A stretch of 14,000 nt of DNA from the NCBI GenBank assembly GCA_018817545.1, contig JAHITL010000060.1, forward strand, positions 1 through 14,000. Reading direction: 5' to 3'. A program made the position numbers and the translations under genes. The DNA comes from Patescibacteria group bacterium. GTDB taxonomy: Bacteria; Patescibacteriota; Patescibacteriia; Patescibacteriales; GWC2-42-12. Position 1 is the stretch's first letter, and each line of letters opens with the position of its first letter. The notes beneath the pieces are model-generated. The model searched no databases, was not told the DNA's origin, and worked only from the letters and a program-made list of their open reading frames with translations. Below are positions 7,359 through 13,768 of the stretch, in pieces.

Positions 7359-8629
7359 AAATTAAATTTGCATTATTTGTATGTTTGTCTGTGACTCCTA
7401 TTTTTTCTATTTCCCATGGATATATTTGCTGAATATTGCCATGTTTACTTTCTTTTTTATTTATAGTAATACAATAGGAATTTTTGGTTTGGTATTGTTT
7501 TGAAAAAAAAGTTAAATTTTTCATTAATTTATCTTGATAAGTAATTTTAACCTCGGCTGGAACAATATTTTCGTTGTTAATAATAAAATCAACTTCCTGT
7601 TTGGCAATGGTTCTCCAAAAATATATATTATTAATATTAAATTCTCTTCTTAAATAAGTATAAATTGAATTTTTAAATGTATTGCCATCCATCTCATTGT
7701 TAAGTTTTTTATTTCTTAAAAGATTAAGAATGCCAGTATCTTCAAAATATATTTTTGGCATTTTTGATAATTCATTTCTAATGTTTTTGTGAAATGGACG
7801 AATTAATTTTATTATATAAGTGTTTTCTAAAATGAATAAATATTGTTCTATTGTCTGCCTTGCTATATTAAGAGTATTTGCTAATTCGTTTATATTAACT
7901 AATTCGCCAGATTGAGAAGCTAATAGTTTAATTAAATTATTAAATTTTTCTAAATCTTTCACTTTTGCAAGATCTCTGATGTCTTTATAAATATATTTTT
8001 CAATGATATTTTTTAAATATATTTCTTTTAGTTCTAAATTATCAGTTAAAACTACCTGAGGATAAAAACCATAGAGGGCATATTCTAAATAAATATTTTT
8101 TAATTCTGAATTAATTAATTTTGAATCAGATGCTAAGTCATATTTTAACCCTTTAAAATCAAGAAATTCTTTAAAGCTTAATCCGAAGATTTCCAAATCA
8201 ATAATCCGACCTACTAAAGAATCTTTAAATTTAGATTTAATGGCAAAACTAGAGGAGCCGGAAACAATTAGTTTAAAATTATTTTTATAATGATCATAAA
8301 ATAATTTTAATAAACTGGTCGGATTATTTAAATATTGGATTTCGTCAATAAATATAAATGTTTTATTTTCGGAATTATTATTTGTTTTTTTGCCTTTTAT
8401 ATATTTAATAATTTCTTCAACGCCGTTGTTGCATAAATTTAAGAAATCCTCTTTTTCTAAATCAAAATAAAAAAAATCGTTTTTTTTTATTTTTTTCAAT
8501 ATAATTCATTGTCATTTTCATTAATGTGGTTTTTCCAACTTGTCTAGCGCCATGCAGAACGATAATTTCTGGAATATCAATGAATTTTATGATTTCATTT
8601 ATTTTTTCTCTATTTTTATAATTATTCAT
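7342..8629 (-). CDS. AAA/DUF4143 ATPase with a frameshift in an A9 run
   Basis: An ATPase of the AAA_14 + DUF4143 family, abundant in candidate-phyla and archaeal genomes, with no settled function. Its reading frame is split. From ATG 8629 the first frame encodes about 50 residues with Walker A GARQVGKT (27-34) and ends at TGA 8464-8462. The rest, with Walker B FIFIDEIQ, sensor GSSSFAIKS, the DUF4143 core (YKDIRDLAKV, PKIYFEDTGILNLL) and QEVDFIINN...AEVK, continues in the +1 frame to TAG 7342. The switch falls within an A7-T-A9 tract (A9 at plus positions 8480-8488); one A less would give one continuous reading frame of about 430 codons. The second frame alone could start at TTG 8499 but would lack Walker A. 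Possible explanations are a sequencing error, polymerase slippage or a fresh pseudogene. It lies between fcl and wzm. Confidence 0.78.
8480..8488 (-). other. A9 homopolymer, site of the frame change
   Basis: On the minus strand the tract reads G, seven A, T, nine A, CG. The N-terminal frame of the ATPase reads through it as EKNKKKRFFLF and stops; the C-terminal frame reads KKNDFFYFDLE, the expected continuation of this family. Deleting one A of the nine restores a single frame. Confidence 0.75.
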
Positions 8630-8805
8630 ATGCCTATATGTTACAAAATATTAAATAATTTGTAAAGTGTGATTACTAAAATATTGAATAATTTTATGCA
8701 TTAAATTAGTATTTTTTTTGCTAATATTAGTTATTAAATATACTAATATCCCAATATGTAAATATATGAATGAATTCGAATCACTTTAGTGGATTTTGTA
8801 TTCAT
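8630..8805. other. Intergenic region with direct and inverted repeats
   Basis: A 176-bp very A+T-rich gap between fcl and the ATPase start. It contains a 17-bp direct repeat with one mismatch (AAAATATT[A/G]AATAATTT at 8645-8661 and 8678-8694, 33 bp apart, about three helical turns), an 8-bp inverted repeat (ATTAGTAT 8705-8712 / ATACTAAT 8740-8747) with a 10-bp palindrome CTAATATTAG (8721-8730) between its arms, and the left half of the long palindrome at 8760-8815. No coding potential is apparent. It could hold the promoter or operator of the ATPase gene. Confidence 0.5.
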
Positions 8806-8815
8806 TCATATATTT
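8760..8815. repeat. Long perfect inverted repeat with a nested hairpin at the 3' end of fcl
   Basis: Arms of 16 bp pair perfectly: AAATATATGAATGAAT (8760-8775) and its reverse complement at 8800-8815. Inside the 24-bp spacer, AATC-ACT (8779-8785) pairs with AGT-G-GATT (8788-8795) with one bulged G, so the whole 56-bp element can fold as a single cruciform. The right arm covers the fcl stop codon. No T-run follows on either strand, so it is not a standard intrinsic terminator, although it could slow or end transcription or mark the edge of the inserted ATPase segment. Confidence 0.7.
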
Positions 8816-9732
8816 GATTTATACCATTCGTATGTCATTTTAATGCCTTGTTCTAAATTTATTTTGTGTCTCCAATTAAGTTTATGTAATTTTGAAACAT
8901 CAAGCAACTTTCTTGGAGTTCCATCTGGTTTAGTTGTGTCCCAATTTATTTTACCTTTATAATTAATGATCTTTTTTATTAGTTCAGATAATCCTTTAAT
9001 AGTTTTGTCTTTTCCTGTACCTATATTGACTATTTCAGAATCATCGTAATTGTTCATAAGAAAAATACATGCATCGGCTAAATCATCAACATACAAAAAT
9101 TCTCTTTTAGCTACTCCTGTACCCCAAATTTCAACTTTGTTTTGCTTATTTATTTTTGCTTCATGAAATTTTCTAATCAATGCGGGCAAAACATGAGAAT
9201 TGCTTAAGTCAAAATTATCATTAGGTCCATAAAGGTTTGTTGGCATTACTGAAATGAAATTAGTTCCATATTGTTTATTATATGATTGGCACATTTTTAT
9301 GCCGGCAATTTTTGCTATTGCATAGGGCTCATTGGTTGGTTCTAATGAACCAGTTAATAAATATTCTTCTTTCATCGGTTGTGGACATTCCCGTGGGTAA
9401 ATACAGGAAGAGCCTAAAAATAAAAGTTTTTTTACTTTGTTTAAATAACTTTGATGTATTATGTTGTTTTGAATTTGTAAATTTTTATAAATAAATTCTG
9501 CAGGTTTGGCGCTATTGGCTAAAATCCCGCCAACTTTGGCTGCACATAAAAAAACAAATTCAGGTTTTTCTTTATTAAAAAAATCAGCAACAGCTTTTTG
9601 ATCAAGTAAATCTAATTCAACATGAGTTTTAAAAATTAAATTATTATAACCATCACTTTGCAATTTTCTGATAATGGCTGAACCGACTAATCCCAAATGC
9701 CCAGCAATATAAATTTTAGAGTTTTTTTGTAT
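8806..9732 (-). CDS. fcl: GDP-L-fucose synthase, apparent ATA start
   Basis: Makes GDP-L-fucose from GDP-4-keto-6-deoxymannose (epimerase and NADPH reductase); it follows gmd in the pathway and on the DNA. The NADP-binding motif is GHLGLVG. The catalytic triad appears as S in GSSCIYP, Y and K in NEPYAIAK (S109, Y137, K141 from the ATA start, close to the E. coli 107/136/140). Conserved RREF-like [14 protein letters not shown] and the substrate loop are intact. The start is the oddity. The first in-frame ATG/GTG/TTG is TTG 9696, which would cut the beta-1/Rossmann strand and the first glycine of the motif. The in-frame codons upstream read [12 protein letters not shown], a normal family N-terminus, beginning at ATA 9732 four codons after an in-frame TAA. 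I therefore place the start at ATA, or at a mutated or misread ATG. Confidence 0.9.
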   Translation of the reverse strand: MQKNSKIYIAGHLGLVGSAIIRKLQSDGYNNLIFKTHVELDLLDQKAVADFFNKEKPEFVFLCAAKVGGILANSAKPAEFIYKNLQIQNNIIHQSYLNKVKKLLFLGSSCIYPRECPQPMKEEYLLTGSLEPTNEPYAIAKIAGIKMCQSYNKQYGTNFISVMPTNLYGPNDNFDLSNSHVLPALIRKFHEAKINKQNKVEIWGTGVAKREFLYVDDLADACIFLMNNYDDSEIVNIGTGKDKTIKGLSELIKKIINYKGKINWDTTKPDGTPRKLLDVSKLHKLNWRHKINLEQGIKMTYEWYKSNI

Positions 9733-9783
9733 GGATATATATTAAAAATTATGTTTAGTTAAGAACCTTTTTTGATAGTGTTG

Positions 9784-10815
9784 TTATTTTGTTTCTTTTT
9801 TAAGATCAGCTTCAACCATTAATTTTACCAATTTTTTGAAAGAAGTTTTTGGTTTCCATCCCAATTCTTTTTCAGCTTTGGAGCTGTCGCCAAGCAACAA
9901 ATCAACTTCAGCTGGTCTGAAATATTTTGGATCTATTTCTATTATTATTTTTCCTGTTTTTTTATCAATTCCTTTTTCATTTACTCCAGAGCCCGACCAT
10001 TTTATATCAATATCTAATATTTTTGCTGTCTCTTTAATAAATTCTCTTACGCTATGAGTTTTACCAGTAGCTAATATATAATCTCCTGGTTTTTTTGCCT
10101 GCATCATAAGCCACATTCCTTTTACATAATCTTTTGCATATCCCCAATCTCTTTTTGCTTCAAGATTCCCCAAATATAATTTATCTTGTTTTCCCAATTT
10201 TATTCTTACCAAACCCTCAGTGATTTTTTTAGTTACAAAAGTTGAGCCTCTTCTACTTGATTCATGATTGAACAAGATTCCATTGCAAGCAAATAATCCA
10301 TAACTTTCTCTATAATTTATTGTTATCCAATATGCAAAAACTTTTGCGCAACCATAAGGTGAACGAGGATGAAAAGGAGTTGTTTCTTTTTGTGGAGTTT
10401 CTTCAATTTTCCCAAACATTTCTGACGATGATGCTTGATAATATTTTGTTTTTATTCCGGTGTCTTTTATCGCATCAAGAATGCGAAGAGTGCCAAGTCC
10501 GACTATATCAGCAGTATATTCTGGTATATCAAAACTTACTCCAACATGACTTTGCGCGCCTAAATTGTAGATTTCATCTGGTTTAACTTTTTCCAAGATT
10601 CTATTTAAACTACTAGAATCTGATAAATCACCATAATGCAGGAATAAATTAGCTTTTTTAAAATGCGGATCTTGGTATATATGATTAATTCGGCCAGTAT
10701 TAAAAGTGCTGGCGCGTCTCATAATGCCATGCACTTCGTAGCCTTTTTTCAGCAGAAGTTCTGCTAAATATGATCCGTCTTGGCCGGTAATTCCGGTGAT
10801 TAATGCTTTTTTCAT
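9784..10815 (-). CDS. gmd: GDP-mannose 4,6-dehydratase
   Basis: Converts GDP-D-mannose to GDP-4-keto-6-deoxy-D-mannose, the first step to GDP-L-fucose; cytoplasmic, NADP-dependent short-chain dehydrogenase fold. The 343 residues begin with the dinucleotide motif [17 protein letters not shown] (6-22) followed by GIMRRAS, the family-specific NADP phosphate-binding region. The catalytic block is ASSSEMFGK (128-136) with E132, and [12 protein letters not shown] (152-163) with Y154 and K158. NHESSRRG (183-190) and [10 protein letters not shown] (222-231) are strongly conserved in Gmd. Length is within the family range though shorter than the E. coli enzyme. It starts 9 bp after the broken ATPase and ends 51 bp before fcl. 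GDP-mannose would have to come from genes outside this window. Confidence 0.97.
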   Translation of the reverse strand: MKKALITGITGQDGSYLAELLLKKGYEVHGIMRRASTFNTGRINHIYQDPHFKKANLFLHYGDLSDSSSLNRILEKVKPDEIYNLGAQSHVGVSFDIPEYTADIVGLGTLRILDAIKDTGIKTKYYQASSSEMFGKIEETPQKETTPFHPRSPYGCAKVFAYWITINYRESYGLFACNGILFNHESSRRGSTFVTKKITEGLVRIKLGKQDKLYLGNLEAKRDWGYAKDYVKGMWLMMQAKKPGDYILATGKTHSVREFIKETAKILDIDIKWSGSGVNEKGIDKKTGKIIIEIDPKYFRPAEVDLLLGDSSKAEKELGWKPKTSFKKLVKLMVEADLKKETK

Positions 10816-10824
10816 ATTGCTTAA

Positions 10825-11609
10825 TTAAACAATTAAAAAACATGGAATTATTATTTTTTTATTGTTGTTATAAAAATGTTTTTTGGAAAAGATATAATAA
10901 TTATTAACTTTAAAATTTTTATCGGCTATTTTTTCTATAAAAGAAAAATTTTCTTTTTTTATATCATTTACATATTTTACTTCAATCAATTTTGATTTAT
11001 TTTTGTTAAGGATTTCATTGTTACACACGAAATCAATCTCTTTTTGATTTTTTTTATAAAATGAAATATATTCGTATCTAAAAATTCATCAAAGTCAAGA
11101 TGGTTTAACTTGAATTCATAAATTCTTCCAGCCAAACTTTCTGTGGTTTTTTTTCGAACAAATAAAGAAGATGATCCGCTGATAATAAATTTTATATTTC
11201 CAATTGTATCATAATATCTTTTCAAAATATGCTGCCATTTGTCTATATATTGAATTTCGTCTAAAAATATATATTTTAGTTCATTGTTTTTTGTTTTATC
11301 TAAAAAGGCATCAAGATATTTGTTAAGTGAAAGTTTTGAGGTGATAAGGGCTTCGTCAAAACTTAAAAATAAAATATTTTTTGAATTAATGTTTTTATTC
11401 TTAATCAAATGTTGAATTATTTGCCACAGAATAGTTGTTTTACCAGTTCTTCTGAGTCCGACAATAGATAAGATCTGTTCCTCTTCTATGTAACTAATCA
11501 ATTCAGATAATAGTTTTCTTTGGTATTTTTTTGTATCAAACCATGAAGTATTGTTTGCCCAGTGCTTATTTTGTTTAATTATTTCCTCTAATATTAGGTT
11601 ATTTTCCAT
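10825..11609 (-). pseudogene. AAA/DUF4143 ATPase with internal deletion
   Basis: Remains of a second ATPase of the AAA_14 + DUF4143 kind. The first part, from ATG 11609, is a good AAA domain: Walker A GLRRTGKT (51-58), Walker B YIFLDEIQ (113-120), GSSSLFVRK (145-153) and HLDFDEFLD (170-178). Just after this, at about 11070-11095, the sequence jumps directly to the C-terminal motif YISFYKKNQKEIDFVCNNE, which is in a different (-1) frame and runs to TAA 10825. In the sister gene at 7342-8629 about 180 residues separate the equivalent EFL and EVDF motifs, so roughly 530 nt, including most of DUF4143, are missing, and the join is out of frame. The first frame ends in about 20 unrelated residues near 10986. 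It sits between the sugar-phosphate transferase and gmd, 9 bp before gmd. Confidence 0.8.
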
Positions 11610-11676
11610 ATGATTTATTTTATAGTTAGATGTATAACTATAAATATACTACTTATAATTATATTATCAATGGTTA
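11610..11676. promoter_or_regulatory. Inverted repeat between the sugar-phosphate transferase gene and the broken ATPase
   Basis: The 67-bp gap holds a perfect 10-bp inverted repeat, TTTATAGTTA (11619-11628) and TAACTATAAA (11635-11644), with a 6-bp spacer. It ends 9 bp before the ATPase start codon. It could be an operator for the ATPase gene or an RNA hairpin; no T-run follows it in the direction of transcription. A+T richness makes chance repeats more likely here. Confidence 0.35.
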
Positions 11677-13029
11677 TTAAATTCCGCTTCTTGAAATTAC
11701 CGTTGCTATTGTTTTTAATATTATTGACAGATCTAAATAAACAGATCTGTTTTTAATATAGAATAAATCGTATTGTAATTTTTTTAAACTATCTTCTTTT
11801 GATGGTGAATGATATTCTCCGGAAACTTGATCAGAACCTGAAAGACCGGGCTTGATTAATAGCCTTTCATTGTAAAATGGAATTTGTTTTGTTAATTCTG
11901 TTGCTAATTCTGGTCTTTCTGGTCTAGGCCCGACAAAACTCATTTCTCCTTTAATAATATTTAATAGTTGTGGTAATTCGTCAATTCTAGTTTTTCTTAG
12001 AAATGAACCAAATTTAGTTATCCGTGGATCATTAGCACAAGTAGGGGAATAGTCATTATTTTTTTCATTCATTGTTCTGAATTTAATTAGTTTAAAAATT
12101 TTTCCATTTTTACCTAATCTTTGCATAATAAAAAATACTGGTCCTGGATTAGTTGTTTTTATAATTATTGCAATAATTAGCCAAAAAGGTAGAGTTATTA
12201 ATAAAATAATTAAAGCTAAAAAAAAGTCGTAAAATTTTTTAAAACAATCAAACCAAATTTTATTGCTTTCATTTAATTTTTCCAAAAACCACATTTGATC
12301 AATAGCTTCTAATGGAATTTTTCCTGTAATTATTTCATAAAAATCAGGAAGACTAAAATAATTTATTTTTAATGGCAAACAATTAAAAAGAGCAGTGCGT
12401 AATTCAGGTGATTGATGAGGATCAATGGTAAAAATTATTGATGTTATTCTATCTTTTTTAATTAACTTTGGCAAATCCACCAAATTTTTAATTATTGGAA
12501 TGTTGTTAATAGAGATGTTTTCATTAGTATCATCGGCAATCAGAGAAATAATATAGCCTAAGTGCGGTTTTTTTTGCAGTTCGTCAATTAATTCTTTCAC
12601 CAATTTATTGCATCCGATAATGGCTAATTTATTTTTTGGTAAATAAGCCTTTAATGACCAATTATAAAATTGACGCCAAAGATAGAATAATAAGGAGAAA
12701 ACTATAATATAGATAAACAAAATCCTTTTAGGAGCAATGCCAATATTAGGGAGTAAATAAAAAAAGGCGATAGATGTTAAACTTGCTATAATTAAAGCTT
12801 TGCTACTTATTTGAAAAAAAATGAAATTATTAACAGCTAGATTCAAATTATAAAGATTGGCAATATAGAAAATAATTAGCCATAATAAGAAAATTATAGA
12901 AAAAGGCCAAAGATGTATTGTTAATAAATCCGCATTAAAGTAGCGGATTAATAGAGTAAAATAAAGAGAAGCATAAAGAATAATTATGTCTCCTCCAAGC
13001 AAAGCAATTTTTTTAAGTCTGTTATTCAT
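11677..13029 (-). CDS. Polyprenyl-phosphate sugar-1-phosphate transferase, WbaP/WcaJ-like
   Basis: A 450-residue membrane enzyme that would start glycan assembly by moving a sugar-1-phosphate from a nucleotide sugar to the polyprenyl-phosphate carrier. The N-terminal half has about four hydrophobic segments (near 8-30, 40-60, 72-95, 101-120), then a Rossmann-like CoA-binding domain (LAIIGCNKLVKELIDEL, 135-151). A membrane re-entrant helix lies at about 268-291. The C-terminal catalytic domain (Bac_transf) shows KFRTM (316-320), the DE dyad of RIDELPQLLNIIKGEMSFVG (348-367; D350 E351), GPRPERPE (367-374), GLSGSDQVSG (395-404) and YDLFYIKN (420-427). It is the first gene of the minus-strand cluster. 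An extended -10 box ends 6 nt before the ATG, suggesting a leaderless transcript. The sugar used cannot be told from the sequence. Confidence 0.95.
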   Translation of the reverse strand: MNNRLKKIALLGGDIIILYASLYFTLLIRYFNADLLTIHLWPFSIIFLLWLIIFYIANLYNLNLAVNNFIFFQISSKALIIASLTSIAFFYLLPNIGIAPKRILFIYIIVFSLLFYLWRQFYNWSLKAYLPKNKLAIIGCNKLVKELIDELQKKPHLGYIISLIADDTNENISINNIPIIKNLVDLPKLIKKDRITSIIFTIDPHQSPELRTALFNCLPLKINYFSLPDFYEIITGKIPLEAIDQMWFLEKLNESNKIWFDCFKKFYDFFLALIILLITLPFWLIIAIIIKTTNPGPVFFIMQRLGKNGKIFKLIKFRTMNEKNNDYSPTCANDPRITKFGSFLRKTRIDELPQLLNIIKGEMSFVGPRPERPELATELTKQIPFYNERLLIKPGLSGSDQVSGEYHSPSKEDSLKKLQYDLFYIKNRSVYLDLSIILKTIATVISRSGI

Positions 13030-13035
13030 GGGATT

Positions 13036-13065
13036 AATATAACAGAAATGGGCAGAAAAAGCAAA
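13036..13065 (-). promoter_or_regulatory. Promoter of the polysaccharide cluster
   Basis: On the minus strand: -35 TTTGCT (13065-13060), 18-bp spacer, extended -10 TGT-TATATT (TATATT at 13041-13036). The -10 box ends 6 nt before ATG 13029, so transcription would start at or next to the start codon. The -35 box lies in the left half of the 19-bp palindrome at 13057-13075. Confidence 0.55.
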
Positions 13066-13075
13066 GTTTGCTTTT
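13057..13075. promoter_or_regulatory. 19-bp palindrome shared by the divergent promoters
   Basis: AAAAGCAAA-G-TTTGCTTTT is a perfect 9-bp inverted repeat around one central base. Each half supplies the -35 box of one of two divergent promoters, so a dimeric protein bound here would cover both -35 boxes at once. Operator function is inference. Confidence 0.5.
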
Positions 13076-13096
13076 AAAATGTAAAGTTGTTATACT
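13067..13096 (+). promoter_or_regulatory. Promoter of lepB
   Basis: Plus strand: -35 TTTGCT (13067-13072), 18-bp spacer, extended -10 TGT-TATACT (TATACT at 13091-13096). This gives a leader of about 35-40 nt before ATG 13140. The arrangement mirrors the minus-strand promoter with the same -35 hexamer, spacer length and TGT extension. Confidence 0.55.
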
Positions 13097-13139
13097 ATTG
13101 ACAGTATTTTAACTAACTCATTGATTAGCTAAACTATTT

Positions 13140-13703
13140 ATGATTAAAAATTTTTTTATTTTTATTTTTGACTTTATAAAAGTTGTTCTTATTTCGTTGG
13201 CTATTATTATTCCAATTAGATATTTTTTAATTCAACCATTTTATGTTAGAGGAGCTTCAATGGAGCCTAATTTTTATGATAGTGAATATTTGATTATTGA
13301 CGAAATTAGTTATCGTTTTCATGAGCCAAAGAGGGGTGATATAATTGTTTTTAAATATCCACGTAATCCGCAAGAATATTTTATTAAAAGAGTTGTCGGG
13401 TTGCCTAATGAAAAAATACAAGTAAAAGATGGTGAAATTCATATTTTTAACAAAGAGCATCCATTGGGTATTAAGATAGATGAGCCATATTTAGCTAATG
13501 GAGTAAAAACTAATGGGACAGATGACGATATTATTAGTTTAAGTAATGATGAATATTATGTTTTTGGTGATAATAGAAATTTTTCTAAAGATTCACGCAG
13601 TTTTGGTCCTGTGAATAAAAGTTTTGTTGTTGGCAGAGTGTTGTTGCGTGGTTGGCCATTTGATAGAGTGAATTTATTTTCTACTCAGCAATATGGGTAT
13701 TAG
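13140..13703 (+). CDS. lepB: Signal peptidase I
   Basis: A 187-residue membrane protease that removes signal peptides from exported proteins on the outer face of the cytoplasmic membrane. One N-terminal membrane segment (about 8-30) is followed by the catalytic serine in GASMEPNF (S40), the box C stretch RGDIIVFKYP (65-74), the catalytic lysine in YFIKRVVGLPNE (K83), and GDNRNFSKDSRSFG (143-156), the conserved box E. A second membrane segment is absent, as in the short Gram-positive-like SipS forms. Length is normal for that type. It is the only plus-strand gene, divergent from the glycan cluster, and no Shine-Dalgarno precedes the ATG. It is a housekeeping gene and probably marks the border of the cluster. 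Confidence 0.96.
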   Translation: MIKNFFIFIFDFIKVVLISLAIIIPIRYFLIQPFYVRGASMEPNFYDSEYLIIDEISYRFHEPKRGDIIVFKYPRNPQEYFIKRVVGLPNEKIQVKDGEIHIFNKEHPLGIKIDEPYLANGVKTNGTDDDIISLSNDEYYVFGDNRNFSKDSRSFGPVNKSFVVGRVLLRGWPFDRVNLFSTQQYGY

Positions 13704-13706
13704 AGA

Positions 13707-13734
13707 AAGTTTAAAGTTTAAAGTTTAAAGTTAA
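13707..13734. repeat. AAGTTTA heptamer tandem repeat
   Basis: Three exact copies at 13707-13713, 13714-13720 and 13721-13727, then a degenerate AAGTTAA, starting four bases after the lepB stop codon. Confidence 0.8.
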
Positions 13735-13768
13735 AAGTTAATATTGGAATAAAAACAGAACATCTCCA

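Noticed and set aside
7342..8499. ATPase gene starting at TTG 8499 as a complete gene
   Set aside because: It would lack Walker A, which is present immediately upstream in another frame; the TTG lies in the middle of the conserved sequence.
8806..8808. Recoded TGA (Gracilibacteria/Absconditabacteria code)
   Set aside because: TGA stops fcl right where the family normally ends, and no conserved gene contains an internal TGA apart from the out-of-frame one in the frameshifted ATPase.
8806..9696. fcl starting at TTG 9696
   Set aside because: This removes the conserved first beta-strand and part of the GxxGxxG motif that is clearly encoded upstream in the same frame.
10320..10586. Plus-strand open frame inside gmd, and similar plus-strand frames at 1051, 1353, 2967, 6535, 9282 and 9836
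   Set aside because: All are complementary to conserved genes and show no domain or initiation signal; they are by-products of A+T-rich coding DNA.
13098..13126. TTGACA at 13098-13103 as the lepB -35 box
   Set aside because: No convincing -10 hexamer stands 16-18 bp downstream (TTGATT/TGATTA); the TTTGCT-18-TGTTATACT pair fits better. It could still be a secondary promoter.
13257..13460. Minus-strand open frame inside lepB
   Set aside because: Antisense to a well-conserved signal peptidase; no recognisable motif and no promoter or ribosome site.
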